Positions 1 to 10,417 of a DNA stretch of 64,000 nucleotides are shown piece after piece. The stretch lies in assembly GCF_021991835.1 (NCBI RefSeq), contig NZ_JAHDAU010000004.1, positions 295,969-359,968 on the forward strand, read 5' to 3'. Made by a program: the position numbers and the translations under genes. The notes under the pieces are model-generated. The model saw only the letters and a list, made by a program, of their open reading frames with translations. It made no database searches and was not told the DNA's origin. This DNA comes from Polaribacter sargassicola. Its GTDB lineage: Bacteria > Bacteroidota > Bacteroidia > Flavobacteriales > Flavobacteriaceae. The first letter of the stretch is position 1. Each line of letters starts with the position of its first letter.

Positions 1-257
1 TTCTGAGAGAAATACAATCTAGCATTTGCAGTAATTTCTTTCTTTTCTTTAACTATTTCTGCTTCCGTTTTCTGTATAGCAAAATCGAAAGGAGCGTATA
101 AATTATCGTATTTCCATAACTGTCCATTACCATATTCATATTTAAACTGTCCTCCTTTAGGAAACAAATAAACAATTGCTATTGTGGTAATTAAAAATAA
201 AATTACCTTATAAATAATAGCATTATTTTGGTATAATTTATTTACAAAATTGTTCAT
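1..257 (-). CDS. HD family phosphohydrolase (7TM-HD type), N-terminal part only
   Basis: This gene is cut by the left edge; only its first 85 codons are present, reading leftwards from an ATG at 257. The fragment starts with a short basic segment, then a hydrophobic helix (about residues 15-33), then an extracytoplasmic stretch with the motif FPKGGQFKYEYGNGQLWKY and the following DNLYAPFDFAI. This matches my memory of the N-terminus of Bacteroidota 7TM-HD (PgpH-like) proteins, membrane phosphodiesterases that hydrolyse cyclic di-AMP in Firmicutes. The HD domain lies outside the window, so the catalytic residues cannot be checked. It is divergent from the thiolase gene, with 134 bases between the starts. 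The family assignment comes from the N-terminus only. Confidence 0.6.
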   Translation of the reverse strand, partial: MNNFVNKLYQNNAIIYKVILFLITTIAIVYLFPKGGQFKYEYGNGQLWKYDNLYAPFDFAIQKTEAEIVKEKKEITANARLYFSQ

Positions 258-391
258 ATTTTTACATCTTCTATATACAAACTTACCATAAAAATTTTAG
301 GCGGAAAATTCAAATTGAATAATAAAACTTAAATTGATTAAAATTAGTTAATTTAGCACACAATTTTAGATTAAGCAAAAGCACAATATTT

Positions 392-1567
392 ATGAAAGAA
401 GTAGTTATTATCTCTGTTGCAAGAACTCCTATTGGAAGTTTTATGGGAAGTTTATCTACAATTTCTGCTCCTAAATTAGGAGCAATAGCCATAAAAGGCG
501 CCCTAAAAAAAATCAATCTAAACCCTAATTTAGTTGATGAAGTTTTTATGGGAAATGTTGTTTCTGCAGGATTAGGACAAGCTCCTGCAAGGCAAGCTGC
601 CATTTTTGCAGGAATACCAGATACAGTACCTTGTACAACTGTTAATAAAGTTTGTGCATCTGGTATGAAATCTATTATGTTAGCTGCACAATCTATTGCT
701 TTAGGAGATGCCGAAATTGTAGTAGCTGGCGGAATGGAAAACATGAGTGCTATACCACATTATCAACATGCTAGAAAAGGCAATAAATTTGGGGCAATTA
801 CCCTAGAAGATGGTATGCAAAAAGATGGGCTTGCAGATGCTTATACCCATGATGCAATGGGTGTTTTTGCTGATATTTGTGCTACCGAATATAATTTTTC
901 TAGAGAAGATCAAGATGATTTTGCCATACAATCTTATAGCCGTTCTGCAACGGCATGGAAAGAGGGTAAATATAATGATGAAGTTATTTCTGTAGAAATT
1001 CCTCAAAGACGTGGAGAACCCATTATTTTTTCTGAAGATGAGGAATATAAAAATGTTAAAATAGAAAAAATTCCAACTTTAAGACCTGCTTTTACAAAAG
1101 ATGGTACTGTAACAGCTGCCAATGCATCAACAATAAACGATGGTGCTGCTGCCTTGGTTTTAATGTCTTTAGATAAAGCCAAAGAGTTAAACTTAACGCC
1201 TCTTGCTAAAATAAAAAGTTTTGCAGATGCTGCACACGAACCAAAATGGTTTACAACGGCACCTTCTAAAGCTTTACCAAAAGCTTTAGCAAAAGCGAAT
1301 ATATCTATAGATGATGTAGATTATTTTGAACTAAATGAAGCCTTTTCTGTGGTAGGTTTAGCAAACATGAAAATTTTAAACATTGCAAACAATAAGGTAA
1401 ATGTAAATGGTGGCGCCGTTTCCCTTGGACATCCTCTTGGTGTTTCTGGAGCCAGAATTGTTATTGCATTAACTTCTATTTTAAAACAAAAAAATGCTAA
1501 AATTGGTGCAGCAGCAATTTGCAACGGTGGTGGCGGTGCAAGTGCTTTAATAATAGAAAGAATTTAA
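392..1567 (+). CDS. Thiolase, acetyl-CoA C-acetyltransferase
   Basis: A biosynthetic-type thiolase that condenses two acetyl-CoA to acetoacetyl-CoA, or cleaves 3-ketoacyl-CoA in the other direction, in the cytoplasm. At 391 residues it has the usual family length. The acylated cysteine is C88 in the motif VNKVCASGMKS. The NEAF motif is present, the general-base histidine is H347 in GHPLGVSGAR, and the second catalytic cysteine is C377 in CNGGGGAS. All three catalytic residues are intact. The ATG at 392 is the only start that gives a normal N-terminus (MKEVVIISVARTP). The next gene starts 26 bases downstream on the same strand, so co-transcription is possible. Whether its role is degradation or synthesis cannot be told from the sequence. 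Confidence 0.93.
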   Translation: MKEVVIISVARTPIGSFMGSLSTISAPKLGAIAIKGALKKINLNPNLVDEVFMGNVVSAGLGQAPARQAAIFAGIPDTVPCTTVNKVCASGMKSIMLAAQSIALGDAEIVVAGGMENMSAIPHYQHARKGNKFGAITLEDGMQKDGLADAYTHDAMGVFADICATEYNFSREDQDDFAIQSYSRSATAWKEGKYNDEVISVEIPQRRGEPIIFSEDEEYKNVKIEKIPTLRPAFTKDGTVTAANASTINDGAAALVLMSLDKAKELNLTPLAKIKSFADAAHEPKWFTTAPSKALPKALAKANISIDDVDYFELNEAFSVVGLANMKILNIANNKVNVNGGAVSLGHPLGVSGARIVIALTSILKQKNAKIGAAAICNGGGGASALIIERI

Positions 1568-1593
1568 TTACTAAAAAAACTCAATAGAACTTT

Positions 1594-2364
1594 ATGCTTT
1601 ATGGCATTTGTAATTTAAGTATTGTTGCTCTTAGAGTAACACCTTTAAACTCATCAGAAATGATAAGCCAAGTATTATTTGGCGAAACTTTTAAAGTTAT
1701 AGAATCTGAAAAAGAATGGAGTAAAATTTGTTTAAGTTTTGATAATTGTGAAGGATATATAGACAATAAACAATTTGAATATATTACTGAAGAACTTTAC
1801 ACGAAAATAGTATCGTCTAAATCTTATTATTCTGCCGAAATAATAGATTTTATAACAAATAACAAAAGTGAGTTAACAACCATTCCTTTAGGATCTAACC
1901 TACCTTTTTACAACAACAATCAACTTAAAATAAATACTAAAAACTATATTTTTGAAGGAGCTGTTGCTTCTGAAAAAAAAACAAAAAGTGATATTTTAAA
2001 AACTGCTTTTAATTTTTTAAATACTCCTTTTTTATGGGGAGGAAAAACTCCTTTTGGTATAGATTGTTCTGGTTTTACACAAATGGTATACAAACTTTGT
2101 GGCCATAATCTTTTTAGAGACGTTAAACAACAATCTAATCAGGGAGAAGTTCTAAGTTTTATTGAAGAAAGTGAAGCTGGTGATTTAGCTTTTTTTGATA
2201 ATGATGAAGGAGAAATTATACATGTAGGTATTTTATTAAATGACTACCACATTATTCATGCTCACGGTAAAGTAAGAATAGATACCTTAGACCATAGTGG
2301 TATTTTTAATGCAAATCTTCAAAAACATACACACAAGTTAAGAGTTATTAAAAAGATTATATAA
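1594..2364 (+). CDS. NlpC/P60 family cell-wall hydrolase with SH3-like N-terminus
   Basis: A C40-family cysteine peptidase predicted to cut stem peptides of peptidoglycan. Residues 1-65 look like a bacterial SH3 domain. The catalytic domain runs from about 130 to the end: C158 in GIDCSGF, H210 in IIHVGI, and the polar residue in IIHAHGKV (H222 or H224) form the expected triad. The length of 256 residues fits the flavobacterial SH3-NlpC/P60 type. No signal peptide is visible from this ATG, so the protein may act after release, use non-classical export, or recycle muropeptides in the cytoplasm. It follows the thiolase by 26 bases and ends at a shared terminator. Confidence 0.87.
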   Translation: MLYGICNLSIVALRVTPLNSSEMISQVLFGETFKVIESEKEWSKICLSFDNCEGYIDNKQFEYITEELYTKIVSSKSYYSAEIIDFITNNKSELTTIPLGSNLPFYNNNQLKINTKNYIFEGAVASEKKTKSDILKTAFNFLNTPFLWGGKTPFGIDCSGFTQMVYKLCGHNLFRDVKQQSNQGEVLSFIEESEAGDLAFFDNDEGEIIHVGILLNDYHIIHAHGKVRIDTLDHSGIFNANLQKHTHKLRVIKKII

Positions 2365-2367
2365 TAA

Positions 2368-2397
2368 AAAATCCGAAACAATTAAGTTTCGGATTTT
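2368..2397. terminator. Bidirectional intrinsic terminator
   Basis: A perfect 12-base-pair stem (2368-2379 with 2386-2397, core TCCGAAAC) encloses a six-base loop. A-tracts on the left and T-tracts on the right let it work in both directions. It lies between the convergent NlpC/P60 and TPR genes and probably ends both transcripts. Confidence 0.85.
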
Positions 2398-2429
2398 CTA
2401 TTACCTTATTATATATGTAAGGTTAAGAT

Positions 2430-3674
2430 TTATTGATCTCTCATTTCTTTAAAAATTGGTCTTAAAGCATCTGCTTTTTCTTCCATTTCTAAAGTATCAT
2501 AAAGATTTAAAAGAGTTCTAACAGTGTCTAAACTTCTACTTAAAGAATCTGCTTTTTCTAAATATGGAAGTGCTTTTCTATAAACTTCTTTTTGTTTTGC
2601 TTCTAATTCAGTATATTTTTTATTGTTAGATAAGTTTTGATTCATTTCATCTACAATCGCTTTTTCTTCACTTAAAATAGAAATTGCTAAGTTCATATAT
2701 GCATCTGCATAATCTGGTTTTAACTCAATTGCTTTTTTATAAAAACTGATAGCTTCTTCTGATTTACCTTCATTTGCATTAACAACACCTAAATTAAAAA
2801 ATAAACTTGGGTTTGTTGGGTCTAACTCTACAGCTTCTTCCATTAACTCTCCAAATTTATCCATCTTTTCTAGTTGAATATACATTTGAGCTTGGTTTAA
2901 TAAAAGATTAATATCTTTTGGATCGTTTTTTCTAGCTTCTTCTAAAGCTTTAATTGCTAACTCAGGTTTTCCTTGATTAACATAAATATATCCCATATTT
3001 TTTATAATGTCTCCTTTTCTTGAAGGCGAAACTTTATCAGATGGAGTTGTATATTTACCAAATTTAATCATATTGTCTCTGTTAGATTTAGTACCTAAAT
3101 CTTCTTCTTGACCAGTTTCTTTATTAACCGCTATATATTGTGTAGTAATACCTGTGTAACCAACATCTAATAATTCTTTATAGTAGTTTAAAGCAGAATC
3201 ATAATCTTCATCTAAAGACGCACTAACTGCTGCGTTGTATAAAAATGTAGTATCTGCTGGGCTTAATTTATATGTTAATGCAAAGTTTCCTTTTGCATTT
3301 TTATAATCTTTATTGTTGTACTGTTCAATAGCCTTGTTAGAAACAGTTTGTACTAATTCTGCTAATTTTGGCTGTGCTTCTTTAGTATACTTTTGTTTAC
3401 CTTCTGCTTTTTCAAACGCTACCAATGCATTATAAGCATCAGCTGCTTTTTCTACATTAGACTTACCATAAGAAACTCCTTTTAAATACAAATACTTTCC
3501 TTTGTATTTAGGATCCATAGAATCTTCTGATCCTTCTAAAGACTCAATAATAGCTTGTGCTTCTTTAAGCTCTCCTTTTTTAATTGCTTTTTCAGCGGCT
3601 TTTAATTCATCTTTTTGCGCATAAGTTGCTAATGAAAGCACACCAAATGTTAACGCCAATATTTGATTTTTCAT
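2430..3674 (-). CDS. Periplasmic tetratricopeptide repeat protein
   Basis: A 414-residue secreted protein with a clear signal peptide (about residues 1-19, cleavage before QKDEL). TPR-like helices start directly after it. The best-defined repeats are at about 228-335, for example GKPELAIKALEEARKNDP and SEEAISFYKKAIELKPDYADAY. The C-terminus is charged and helical. TPR domains bind protein partners; no enzyme motif is visible. The gene starts 25 bases after gyrA and is probably co-transcribed with it. That linkage is common in flavobacteria as far as I recall, but no functional link to gyrase is evident. The specific role is unknown. Confidence 0.82.
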   Translation of the reverse strand: MKNQILALTFGVLSLATYAQKDELKAAEKAIKKGELKEAQAIIESLEGSEDSMDPKYKGKYLYLKGVSYGKSNVEKAADAYNALVAFEKAEGKQKYTKEAQPKLAELVQTVSNKAIEQYNNKDYKNAKGNFALTYKLSPADTTFLYNAAVSASLDEDYDSALNYYKELLDVGYTGITTQYIAVNKETGQEEDLGTKSNRDNMIKFGKYTTPSDKVSPSRKGDIIKNMGYIYVNQGKPELAIKALEEARKNDPKDINLLLNQAQMYIQLEKMDKFGELMEEAVELDPTNPSLFFNLGVVNANEGKSEEAISFYKKAIELKPDYADAYMNLAISILSEEKAIVDEMNQNLSNNKKYTELEAKQKEVYRKALPYLEKADSLSRSLDTVRTLLNLYDTLEMEEKADALRPIFKEMRDQ

Positions 3675-3699
3675 TTTACTATTTATTAATATTTATTTA

Positions 3700-6204
3700 T
3701 TATTCTTTATTATCATCTGAGTTGTTTTCAATTTCTGTGCCATTTTCTAATTCTTCATCAGCATTATCTTCATGAACCACTTTGGCAACAGCTGCAATAC
3801 TATCATCTTCTTTAATATTTATTAAACGTACACCTTGTGTTGCACGCCCCATAACTCTTAAATCTTCTACAGCCATTCTAATAGTAAGACCAGATTTATT
3901 AATAATCATTAAATCGTTAGAATCATCTACGTTTTTAATAGCTACTAAATTTCCTGTCTTTTCAGAAATATTTAAGGTTTTTACACCTTTACCACCTCTA
4001 TTTGTAATTCTATAGTCTTCTAATTTAGATCGTTTTCCATATCCTTTTTCCGAAACTACAAGAATATTACTTTCCATGTCATTTACAGCAACCATACCTA
4101 TTACCTCATCATTATCATGTTGTAAAGAAATTCCTCTAACACCAGATGCAGTTCTACCCATAGGACGTGTTTTAGCTTCTTCGAAACGGATAGATTTACC
4201 AGAGGCTAGAGCTAACATTACTTGGCTATCTCCTGTTGTTAGTTTAGCTTCAAGTAACTCATCACCCTCTTTTATAGTAATAGCATTAATACCATTTGTT
4301 CTTGGACGAGAATATTGCTCTAAAGAAGTCTTTTTAACTTGACCTTTTTTGGTTGCCATGATTACATAATGACTATTAATGTAATCTTCATCTTTTAGAT
4401 CTTGTGTTACTAAGAAAGCTTTTACTTTATCATCTTGTTCTATATTGATAAGGTTTTGCATTGCTCTACCTTTGGTGTTTTTACCACCTTCTGGTATTTC
4501 ATAAACACGCATCCAAAATACTTTTCCTTTTTGGGTAAAGAACAACATGTATTGGTGATTTGTACCTACAAATAAATGTTCTAAGAAATCTTCATTTCTA
4601 GTAGTTGCTCCTTTTTGACCTCTACCTCCCCTATTTTGAACTTTATATTCATCAAGATTTGTACGCTTTAAATATCCTGCATTAGAGATTGTTACGACCA
4701 CTTTTGTATCAGGAATCATGTCTTCTATACGCATGTCTCCACCAGCATATTCTATAACAGATCTACGCTCATCACCATATTTATCCTTTATCAATAATAA
4801 CTCATCTGTAATTATTTGATAACGTCTTGGCTCATTGGCTAAAATATCTTTTAAATCTGCTATTGTTAACATGATTTCGTCGTATTCTGCACGTAATTTG
4901 TCTTGTTCTAGTCCAGTTAATTGACGCAAACGCATTTCTACAATTGCTTTGGCTTGTATTTCTGTTAACTCAAAACGTTCTATTAACTTTTCGCGAGCTT
5001 CATCTGCATTAGAAGATCCTCTAATAATAGCAATCACTTCGTCAATATTATCAGAAGCTATAATTAAACCTTCTAAAATATGTGCTCTTGCTTCTGCTTT
5101 TTTAAGTTCAAACTCGGTTCTTCTAACAATTACTTCATGTCTGTGCTCTACAAAATAATGAATTAATTGTTTTAAGTTTAATTGCTCTGGCTTACCATTT
5201 ACTAAAGCAATATTATTTACACTAAATGAAGTTTGTAATTGTGTGTATTTAAATAATTTATTTAAAACAATATTAGGTATCGCATCTCGTTTTAAAATAT
5301 ACACAACACGCATTCCGTTTCTATCAGATTCATCACGAATATTGGCAATACCTTCTAGTTTTTTATCGTTAACAAGTTCTGCAGTTTTTTTAATCATTTC
5401 TGCCTTATTAACCTGATAAGGAATTTCTGTAACTACAATACACTCTCTTCCCTTAATCTCTTCTATAACAGCTTTAGCACGCATTACAATACGCCCACGA
5501 CCTGTATGAAAAGCATCTCTAACACCATCATAACCATAGATAATTCCTCCTGTAGGAAAATCTGGAGCAGAAATATGTTGCATTAACTCATCTATTTCAA
5601 TATCTCTATTTTGAATATAAGCAACTGTACCATTAATAACTTCTGTTAAGTTATGAGGTGCCATATTTGTAGCCATACCTACTGCAATACCTGAAGCTCC
5701 GTTAATTAATAACCCAGGAATTCTTGTTGGTAAAACTGTTGGTTCTTTAAGAGTATCATCAAAATTTAAAGTGTGATCTACAGTGTCTTTTTCAATATCA
5801 GCTAACATTTCTTCTGATATTTTTTGCATTCTAACCTCGGTATAACGCATTGCTGCTGGTGAATCTCCATCAACAGAACCAAAGTTCCCTTGACCATCAA
5901 CCATCATATAACGTACACTCCAATCTTGAGCCATACGTACCATAGAATCGTATACAGAAGTATCTCCGTGTGGGTGATACTTACCTAAAACTTCTCCAAC
6001 AATTCTTGCTGATTTTTTATAAGACCCAGTTGCTTTAATCCCTAATTCATGCATACCATACAAAACCCTTCTATGTACTGGTTTTAAACCATCTCTTACA
6101 TCTGGTAATGCTCTTGAAACAATAACTGACATCGAATAATCGATGTATGCAGCTTTCATTTGCTCTTCAATGTTAATCGGAATTAACTTTTCTCCGTCTG
6201 CCAT
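3700..6204 (-). CDS. gyrA: DNA gyrase subunit A
   Basis: The breakage-reunion subunit of DNA gyrase (A2B2), which introduces negative supercoils. The catalytic tyrosine is Y121 in [10 protein letters not shown]. The quinolone-resistance region reads [10 protein letters not shown], so the residue equal to E. coli Ser83 is Thr82 and the residue equal to Asp87 is Asp86. The GyrA-box that wraps DNA appears as QNRGGRG, confirming gyrase rather than topoisomerase IV. Length is 834 residues with an acidic C-terminal tail ([20 protein letters not shown]). The start at 6204 gives the conserved [18 protein letters not shown]-terminus. It is divergent from clpC across 273 bases and is followed by the TPR gene. 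Confidence 0.97.
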   Translation of the reverse strand: MADGEKLIPINIEEQMKAAYIDYSMSVIVSRALPDVRDGLKPVHRRVLYGMHELGIKATGSYKKSARIVGEVLGKYHPHGDTSVYDSMVRMAQDWSVRYMMVDGQGNFGSVDGDSPAAMRYTEVRMQKISEEMLADIEKDTVDHTLNFDDTLKEPTVLPTRIPGLLINGASGIAVGMATNMAPHNLTEVINGTVAYIQNRDIEIDELMQHISAPDFPTGGIIYGYDGVRDAFHTGRGRIVMRAKAVIEEIKGRECIVVTEIPYQVNKAEMIKKTAELVNDKKLEGIANIRDESDRNGMRVVYILKRDAIPNIVLNKLFKYTQLQTSFSVNNIALVNGKPEQLNLKQLIHYFVEHRHEVIVRRTEFELKKAEARAHILEGLIIASDNIDEVIAIIRGSSNADEAREKLIERFELTEIQAKAIVEMRLRQLTGLEQDKLRAEYDEIMLTIADLKDILANEPRRYQIITDELLLIKDKYGDERRSVIEYAGGDMRIEDMIPDTKVVVTISNAGYLKRTNLDEYKVQNRGGRGQKGATTRNEDFLEHLFVGTNHQYMLFFTQKGKVFWMRVYEIPEGGKNTKGRAMQNLINIEQDDKVKAFLVTQDLKDEDYINSHYVIMATKKGQVKKTSLEQYSRPRTNGINAITIKEGDELLEAKLTTGDSQVMLALASGKSIRFEEAKTRPMGRTASGVRGISLQHDNDEVIGMVAVNDMESNILVVSEKGYGKRSKLEDYRITNRGGKGVKTLNISEKTGNLVAIKNVDDSNDLMIINKSGLTIRMAVEDLRVMGRATQGVRLINIKEDDSIAAVAKVVHEDNADEELENGTEIENNSDDNKE

Positions 6205-6381
6205 ATATCTTTCTTATTAAAATTTAATCATTTTTTTAAAACAAGGCAAGATACTATTTCTCCCACTTTTTACAAAGGTTTAGGCTCTGTAATTAAGTTG
6301 AGTTATCAACATTTTTTCTCAATTTTTAACACTATTTTATTTGGCTGATTTCCAATAGTTTTCTACCTTAGTGTATTAGTC

Positions 6382-6417
6382 AAACTGTCAGTTTTTTACC
6401 ATTGGCATCTTTTTTGT
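6382..6417 (+). promoter_or_regulatory. Candidate sigma-54-like promoter and palindrome upstream of clpC
   Basis: At 6402-6417 the sequence TTGGCATCTTTTTTGT matches the sigma-54 layout TTGGCAC-N5-TTGC with correct GG-to-G spacing, but has T in place of the final C of both boxes. Twenty bases upstream of this element begins a 13-base palindrome, AAACTG-T-CAGTTT (6382-6394). A start about 12 bases after the element would give a leader of about 50 bases before the clpC ATG. This is pattern matching only. A conventional TAnnTTTG-type box (TAAATTTA, near 6440) is an alternative. Confidence 0.33.
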
Positions 6418-6477
6418 AATTAAGTACAAAAAAAAAGGACTAAATTTACAACACATCAATTATAGATAGAAAGAAAT

Positions 6478-9045
6478 ATGGACGATAATTTTTCACCAAA
6501 AGTTAGAGATGTTATAACTTTCAGTAAAGAAGAAGCGCTACGATTAGGGCATGAGTTTATTGGAACAGAACATCTTTTATTAGGCTTAATAAGAAAAGGA
6601 GAAGGCAAAGCAATAGAAATTTTAACAACATTTGATGTTGACTTAATACTATTACGTAAAAAATTAGAGCAACTAAACCCTGCGAATCCAACTTTTACAG
6701 AAAGTACTAATAAACCTAGCTTACGATTAACAAGACAAGCAGAAAAAGCACTAAAAACAACTTTTTTAGAAGCTAAATTATATCAAAGTGAATCTATAGA
6801 TACAGCACATTTGTTGTTGTGCATTTTAAGAAATGAAAATGACCCTACAACAAAGCTAATTCACAAATACCATGTTAATTATGATGAGGCTAAAAGCCTT
6901 TACAAACAATTGCATGTAGATGATATTGACACAGAAGATTTACCTACAAACCCAATTGCAGAAACTCCTTCTGATGATGAATATCCATCAGAAAAACAAA
7001 ATCCTTTTGGACAACCTCAAAAAGGAAAAACTGTAAAAAAATCTAAAACACCTGTATTAGATAATTTTGGTAGAGACTTAACAAATTTAGCCGAAAACGG
7101 AAAACTAGATCCTGTAGTTGGTAGACAAAAAGAAATTGAACGTGTTTCGCAAATATTAAGTAGAAGAAAGAAAAACAACCCAATGTTAATTGGAGAACCT
7201 GGTGTTGGTAAATCTGCAATTGCAGAAGGTTTGGCTTTAAGAATTGTAGAGCGTAAAGTTTCTAGAATTTTATTTGACAAAAGACTAGTTTCTTTAGACT
7301 TAGCTAGCTTAGTTGCGGGTACTAAATATAGAGGGCAATTTGAAGAACGTATGAAGGCTTTAATGAATGAGCTAGAAAAGAATGATGACATAATTCTTTT
7401 TATTGATGAAATTCATACAATTGTTGGTGCTGGTGGAGCAACTGGTTCTTTAGATGCTTCTAACATGTTAAAACCTGCTTTAGCAAGAGGCGAAATACAA
7501 TGTATTGGTGCAACTACGTTAGATGAATTTAGAACTAACATAGAAAAAGACGGAGCATTAGAACGTCGTTTTCAAAAAGTAATTGTAGAGCCTACTTCTG
7601 TAGAAGAAACCATACAAATTTTACATAACATTAAAGCCAAATATGAAGAACATCACCATGTAAATTTTACAGATGATGCTATTAATGCTTGTGTAAATCT
7701 AACAAACCGTTATATGACTGATAGATACCTACCAGACAAAGCTATTGACGCTTTAGATGAAGCTGGTTCTAGAATTCATATTACAAATATTGTGGTTCCT
7801 CAGCAAGTTTTAGAGTTAGAAGCTCAATTAGAAATTATAAAAGAACGTAAAACAAAAGCAGTAAACGGCCAAAAGTATGAAGAGGCAGCTAAACTTCGTG
7901 ATGACGAAAAAAATATGGAAGCTGCTTTAGATTCTGCTCAAAAACAATGGGAAGACGACTCTAAGTTAAATAGAGAAATTGTTACAGAAGACAATGTTGC
8001 AGAAGTTGTTTCTATGATGACAGGTATTCCTGTAAACAGAGTTGCAGAAGCAGAAAGCCATCGTTTACATGAGTTACCTGGCTTAATAAAAGGAAAAGTA
8101 ATTGGCCAAGATGAGGCAGTTACTAAAGTTGTAAAAGCAATACAACGTAATAGAGTTGGTTTAAAAGATCCTAACAAACCTATTGGTTCTTTTATTTTCT
8201 TAGGTCAAACAGGTGTTGGTAAAACACAATTAGCTAAAATTTTAGCTAGAGAATTATTTGATTCTGATGATTCTTTAATTAGAATTGACATGAGTGAATA
8301 TATGGAGAAGTTTGCTATTTCTCGTTTAATTGGTGCACCTCCTGGTTATGTTGGATATGAAGAGGGTGGACAATTAACAGAAAAAGTAAGAAGAAAACCT
8401 TATTCTGTAATCTTATTAGATGAGATAGAAAAAGCACATCCAGATGTGTTTAATATGTTATTGCAAGTTTTAGATGACGGACATATTACTGATAGTTTAG
8501 GACGAAAAATTGATTTTAGAAACACCATTATTATTATGACTTCTAACATTGGTGCTCGTCAATTAAAAGACTTTGGTGGTGGTGTTGGTTTTGGTACAGC
8601 TTCTAAAAAAGAACAAGCAGATGCACATGCAAAATCTGTAATTGAAGGCGCTCTAAAAAAATCTTTTGCACCTGAGTTTTTAAATAGAATAGATGATGTA
8701 ATTGTATTTAATGCGCTAGAAAGAGAAGACATTCATTCTATTATAGATATTGAGTTAGATAAATTATTACATAGAATATCTAATTTAGGCTATACTTTAA
8801 ACTTAAGCGAAAAAGCAAAAGATTATATTGCTGATAAAGGTTTTGATAAAAAATACGGTGCAAGACCTCTTAAAAGAGCTATTCAGAAATATATAGAAGA
8901 TGCTTTGGCTGAAGAAATTGTGAACTCTAAATTAAATGAAGGAGATACCATTATTATGGATTTTGATGAAGAAAAAAACAGACTCACAATTAATATTACC
9001 AAAGGAGAAAAGAAGAAAGAAACTCGAACAGAAACAGAGTCTTAA
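6478..9045 (+). CDS. clpC: ATP-dependent Clp protease ATP-binding subunit ClpC
   Basis: An AAA+ unfoldase that feeds proteins to ClpP. In order: two Clp-N repeats (about 1-145), an acidic/basic linker, AAA-1 with Walker A GEPGVGKS at 239-246 and the LFIDEIHT Walker B, a UVR-type coiled region (about 462-485, [12 protein letters not shown]), AAA-2 with Walker A GQTGVGKT at 576-583, and the D2-small domain. The UVR segment between the AAA modules marks ClpC rather than ClpB, which would have a much longer middle domain. At 855 residues it is full length. The start codon gives [13 protein letters not shown], the expected N-terminus. It is monocistronic, with its own terminator just downstream. 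Confidence 0.95.
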   Translation: MDDNFSPKVRDVITFSKEEALRLGHEFIGTEHLLLGLIRKGEGKAIEILTTFDVDLILLRKKLEQLNPANPTFTESTNKPSLRLTRQAEKALKTTFLEAKLYQSESIDTAHLLLCILRNENDPTTKLIHKYHVNYDEAKSLYKQLHVDDIDTEDLPTNPIAETPSDDEYPSEKQNPFGQPQKGKTVKKSKTPVLDNFGRDLTNLAENGKLDPVVGRQKEIERVSQILSRRKKNNPMLIGEPGVGKSAIAEGLALRIVERKVSRILFDKRLVSLDLASLVAGTKYRGQFEERMKALMNELEKNDDIILFIDEIHTIVGAGGATGSLDASNMLKPALARGEIQCIGATTLDEFRTNIEKDGALERRFQKVIVEPTSVEETIQILHNIKAKYEEHHHVNFTDDAINACVNLTNRYMTDRYLPDKAIDALDEAGSRIHITNIVVPQQVLELEAQLEIIKERKTKAVNGQKYEEAAKLRDDEKNMEAALDSAQKQWEDDSKLNREIVTEDNVAEVVSMMTGIPVNRVAEAESHRLHELPGLIKGKVIGQDEAVTKVVKAIQRNRVGLKDPNKPIGSFIFLGQTGVGKTQLAKILARELFDSDDSLIRIDMSEYMEKFAISRLIGAPPGYVGYEEGGQLTEKVRRKPYSVILLDEIEKAHPDVFNMLLQVLDDGHITDSLGRKIDFRNTIIIMTSNIGARQLKDFGGGVGFGTASKKEQADAHAKSVIEGALKKSFAPEFLNRIDDVIVFNALEREDIHSIIDIELDKLLHRISNLGYTLNLSEKAKDYIADKGFDKKYGARPLKRAIQKYIEDALAEEIVNSKLNEGDTIIMDFDEEKNRLTINITKGEKKKETRTETES

Positions 9046-9050
9046 AAATA

Positions 9051-9082
9051 AAAAATCCCAAACAAATTTGTTTGGGATTTTT
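9051..9082 (+). terminator. Intrinsic terminator of clpC
   Basis: The stem TCCCAAAC (9056-9063) pairs with GTTTGGGA (9070-9077) around a six-base loop, and A and T tracts extend the pairing. The T-run after it begins six bases after the clpC stop codon is passed, making it a strong terminator. Confidence 0.88.
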
Positions 9083-9159
9083 TTTTACCTATCAACTAGC
9101 ATTAGATATTATTTTATTTCTAAAAAAAACTAATTTCGCTAATATCAATTACAAACAAA

Positions 9160-10296
9160 ATGAATCAGCACAAAATATTAGCCATATTATTTATCTTTAT
9201 TTTTAACATTGTATTTTCTCAAAACAAAAGAGCTAGAGATTACGGAATTAAAATAGGAGTTTTAAAAACTGGTAAATTAAACGCCATTACAGATGTTAAA
9301 GGTGTAAAAGTTGGTCATACAACACTTATAAAAGGAGACAGTATTAGAACCGGAGTTACTGCAATACTTCCTCATTCTGGTAATATATTTCAATCTAAAG
9401 TTCCGGCCGCAATTTATTTAGGTAACGGTTTTGGTAAATTAGCTGGTTATAGCCAAGTAAAAGAATTAGGTAACATAGAAACGCCAATTATTTTAACAAA
9501 TACACTAAGTGTACCAGAAGCTTCTAACGCACTTATTACTTACACGCTAAAACAAAAAGGAAATGAAAACATATTTTCTGTAAATCCTATTGTTGGTGAA
9601 ACTAACGATGGATGGCTAAATGATATAAGAGGCAGACATGTAAATGAAAAACATGTTTTAGCTGCTATTAATAATGCTAAAGAAGGAACTGTAGAAGAAG
9701 GTAATGTTGGTGCAGGTACTGGTACAATTTGCTTTCAATATAAAGGAGGCATAGGAACATCTTCTAGAATAATACCCAAAAAATTTGGAGCTTATACAGT
9801 TGGTGTATTGGTACAAACTAATTACGGAGGTGTTTTACAAATAGATGGTGTGCCAATAGCTAAAGAATTAGACAATTATCCTAGAAGTTACACTTATGAT
9901 GTTGATGGTTCTTGTATGATTGTTGTTATGACAGATGCACCTCTTAGCGCTAGAAATTTAGAAAGACTTGCAAAAAGAGCCATAATGGGTTTAGCCAAAA
10001 CAGGTGGTATCGCTTCTAATGGTAGTGGCGATTATGTTATTGCAGTATCTACAGCAAAAGAAAATTTTATTCCATATCGTAATGAATCTATGTTTCTAGA
10101 TAAAAAAGAATTAAAAAACGGTGCTATAACTCCACTCTTTTTAGCCGTAATAGAAGCAACAGAAGAAGCCATTATAAATTCTCTTTTTGCAGCCAAAACA
10201 ATGACAGGTAGAGAAAATCACACAAAAGAATCATTACCTATTGATGATGTTATTAAAATTATGAAAAGAAATAACAGAATAGATACCTCAAAATAA
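9160..10296 (+). CDS. Secreted P1/S58 family aminopeptidase (DmpA-like)
   Basis: A member of the S58 family (L-aminopeptidase D-Ala-esterase/amidase), Ntn-type enzymes that cut themselves to expose the nucleophile. A signal peptide covers residues 1-20 (FIFIFNIVFS, then Q21). The core shows ITDVKGVKVGH, RTGVTAILPH and GNVGAGTGT. The self-cleavage site is VDGSCMIVVMTDAPL, with Gly250-Ser251 corresponding to Gly249-Ser250 of DmpA, so Ser251 is the expected nucleophile. Length of 378 residues fits the family. The signal peptide implies periplasmic action, on short peptides or beta-peptides. It stands alone between the clpC terminator and the regulator gene 122 bases downstream, so it is not clearly part of the phosphatase locus. 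Confidence 0.9.
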   Translation: MNQHKILAILFIFIFNIVFSQNKRARDYGIKIGVLKTGKLNAITDVKGVKVGHTTLIKGDSIRTGVTAILPHSGNIFQSKVPAAIYLGNGFGKLAGYSQVKELGNIETPIILTNTLSVPEASNALITYTLKQKGNENIFSVNPIVGETNDGWLNDIRGRHVNEKHVLAAINNAKEGTVEEGNVGAGTGTICFQYKGGIGTSSRIIPKKFGAYTVGVLVQTNYGGVLQIDGVPIAKELDNYPRSYTYDVDGSCMIVVMTDAPLSARNLERLAKRAIMGLAKTGGIASNGSGDYVIAVSTAKENFIPYRNESMFLDKKELKNGAITPLFLAVIEATEEAIINSLFAAKTMTGRENHTKESLPIDDVIKIMKRNNRIDTSK

Positions 10297-10343
10297 TTCC
10301 TCTTTTATCTTTTTAAAAACTTTACTTTTTTACTTAACTATTA

Positions 10344-10375
10344 TTGTCTTTTAGTTAACACTCCATTTATGTTTA
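10344..10375 (+). promoter_or_regulatory. Possible -33/-7 promoter for the propeller regulator
   Basis: TTG at 10344-10346 is followed after 21 bases by TATGTTTA (10368-10375), one mismatch from the Bacteroidota -7 consensus TAnnTTTG. The regulator ATG lies 43 bases further on. The spacing is plausible but the match is inexact, so confidence is low. Confidence 0.25.
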
Positions 10376-10417
10376 AGTAAACTTACTATTGTACGCTTGT
10401 AGGTTAAAAAACCCAGC

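Noticed and set aside
310..744. A 144-codon open frame on the minus strand at the start of the thiolase gene
   Set aside because: It lies fully antisense to the thiolase, which has all catalytic motifs, and its protein has no recognisable pattern. The same reasoning removed the other antisense frames inside gyrA, clpC, susC, porU and the polysaccharide genes.
9160..10296. S58 peptidase as part of the phosphatase locus
   Set aside because: It is preceded by the clpC terminator and followed by a 121-base gap with a separate promoter candidate. Its chemistry has no link to phosphate, so only proximity supports membership.
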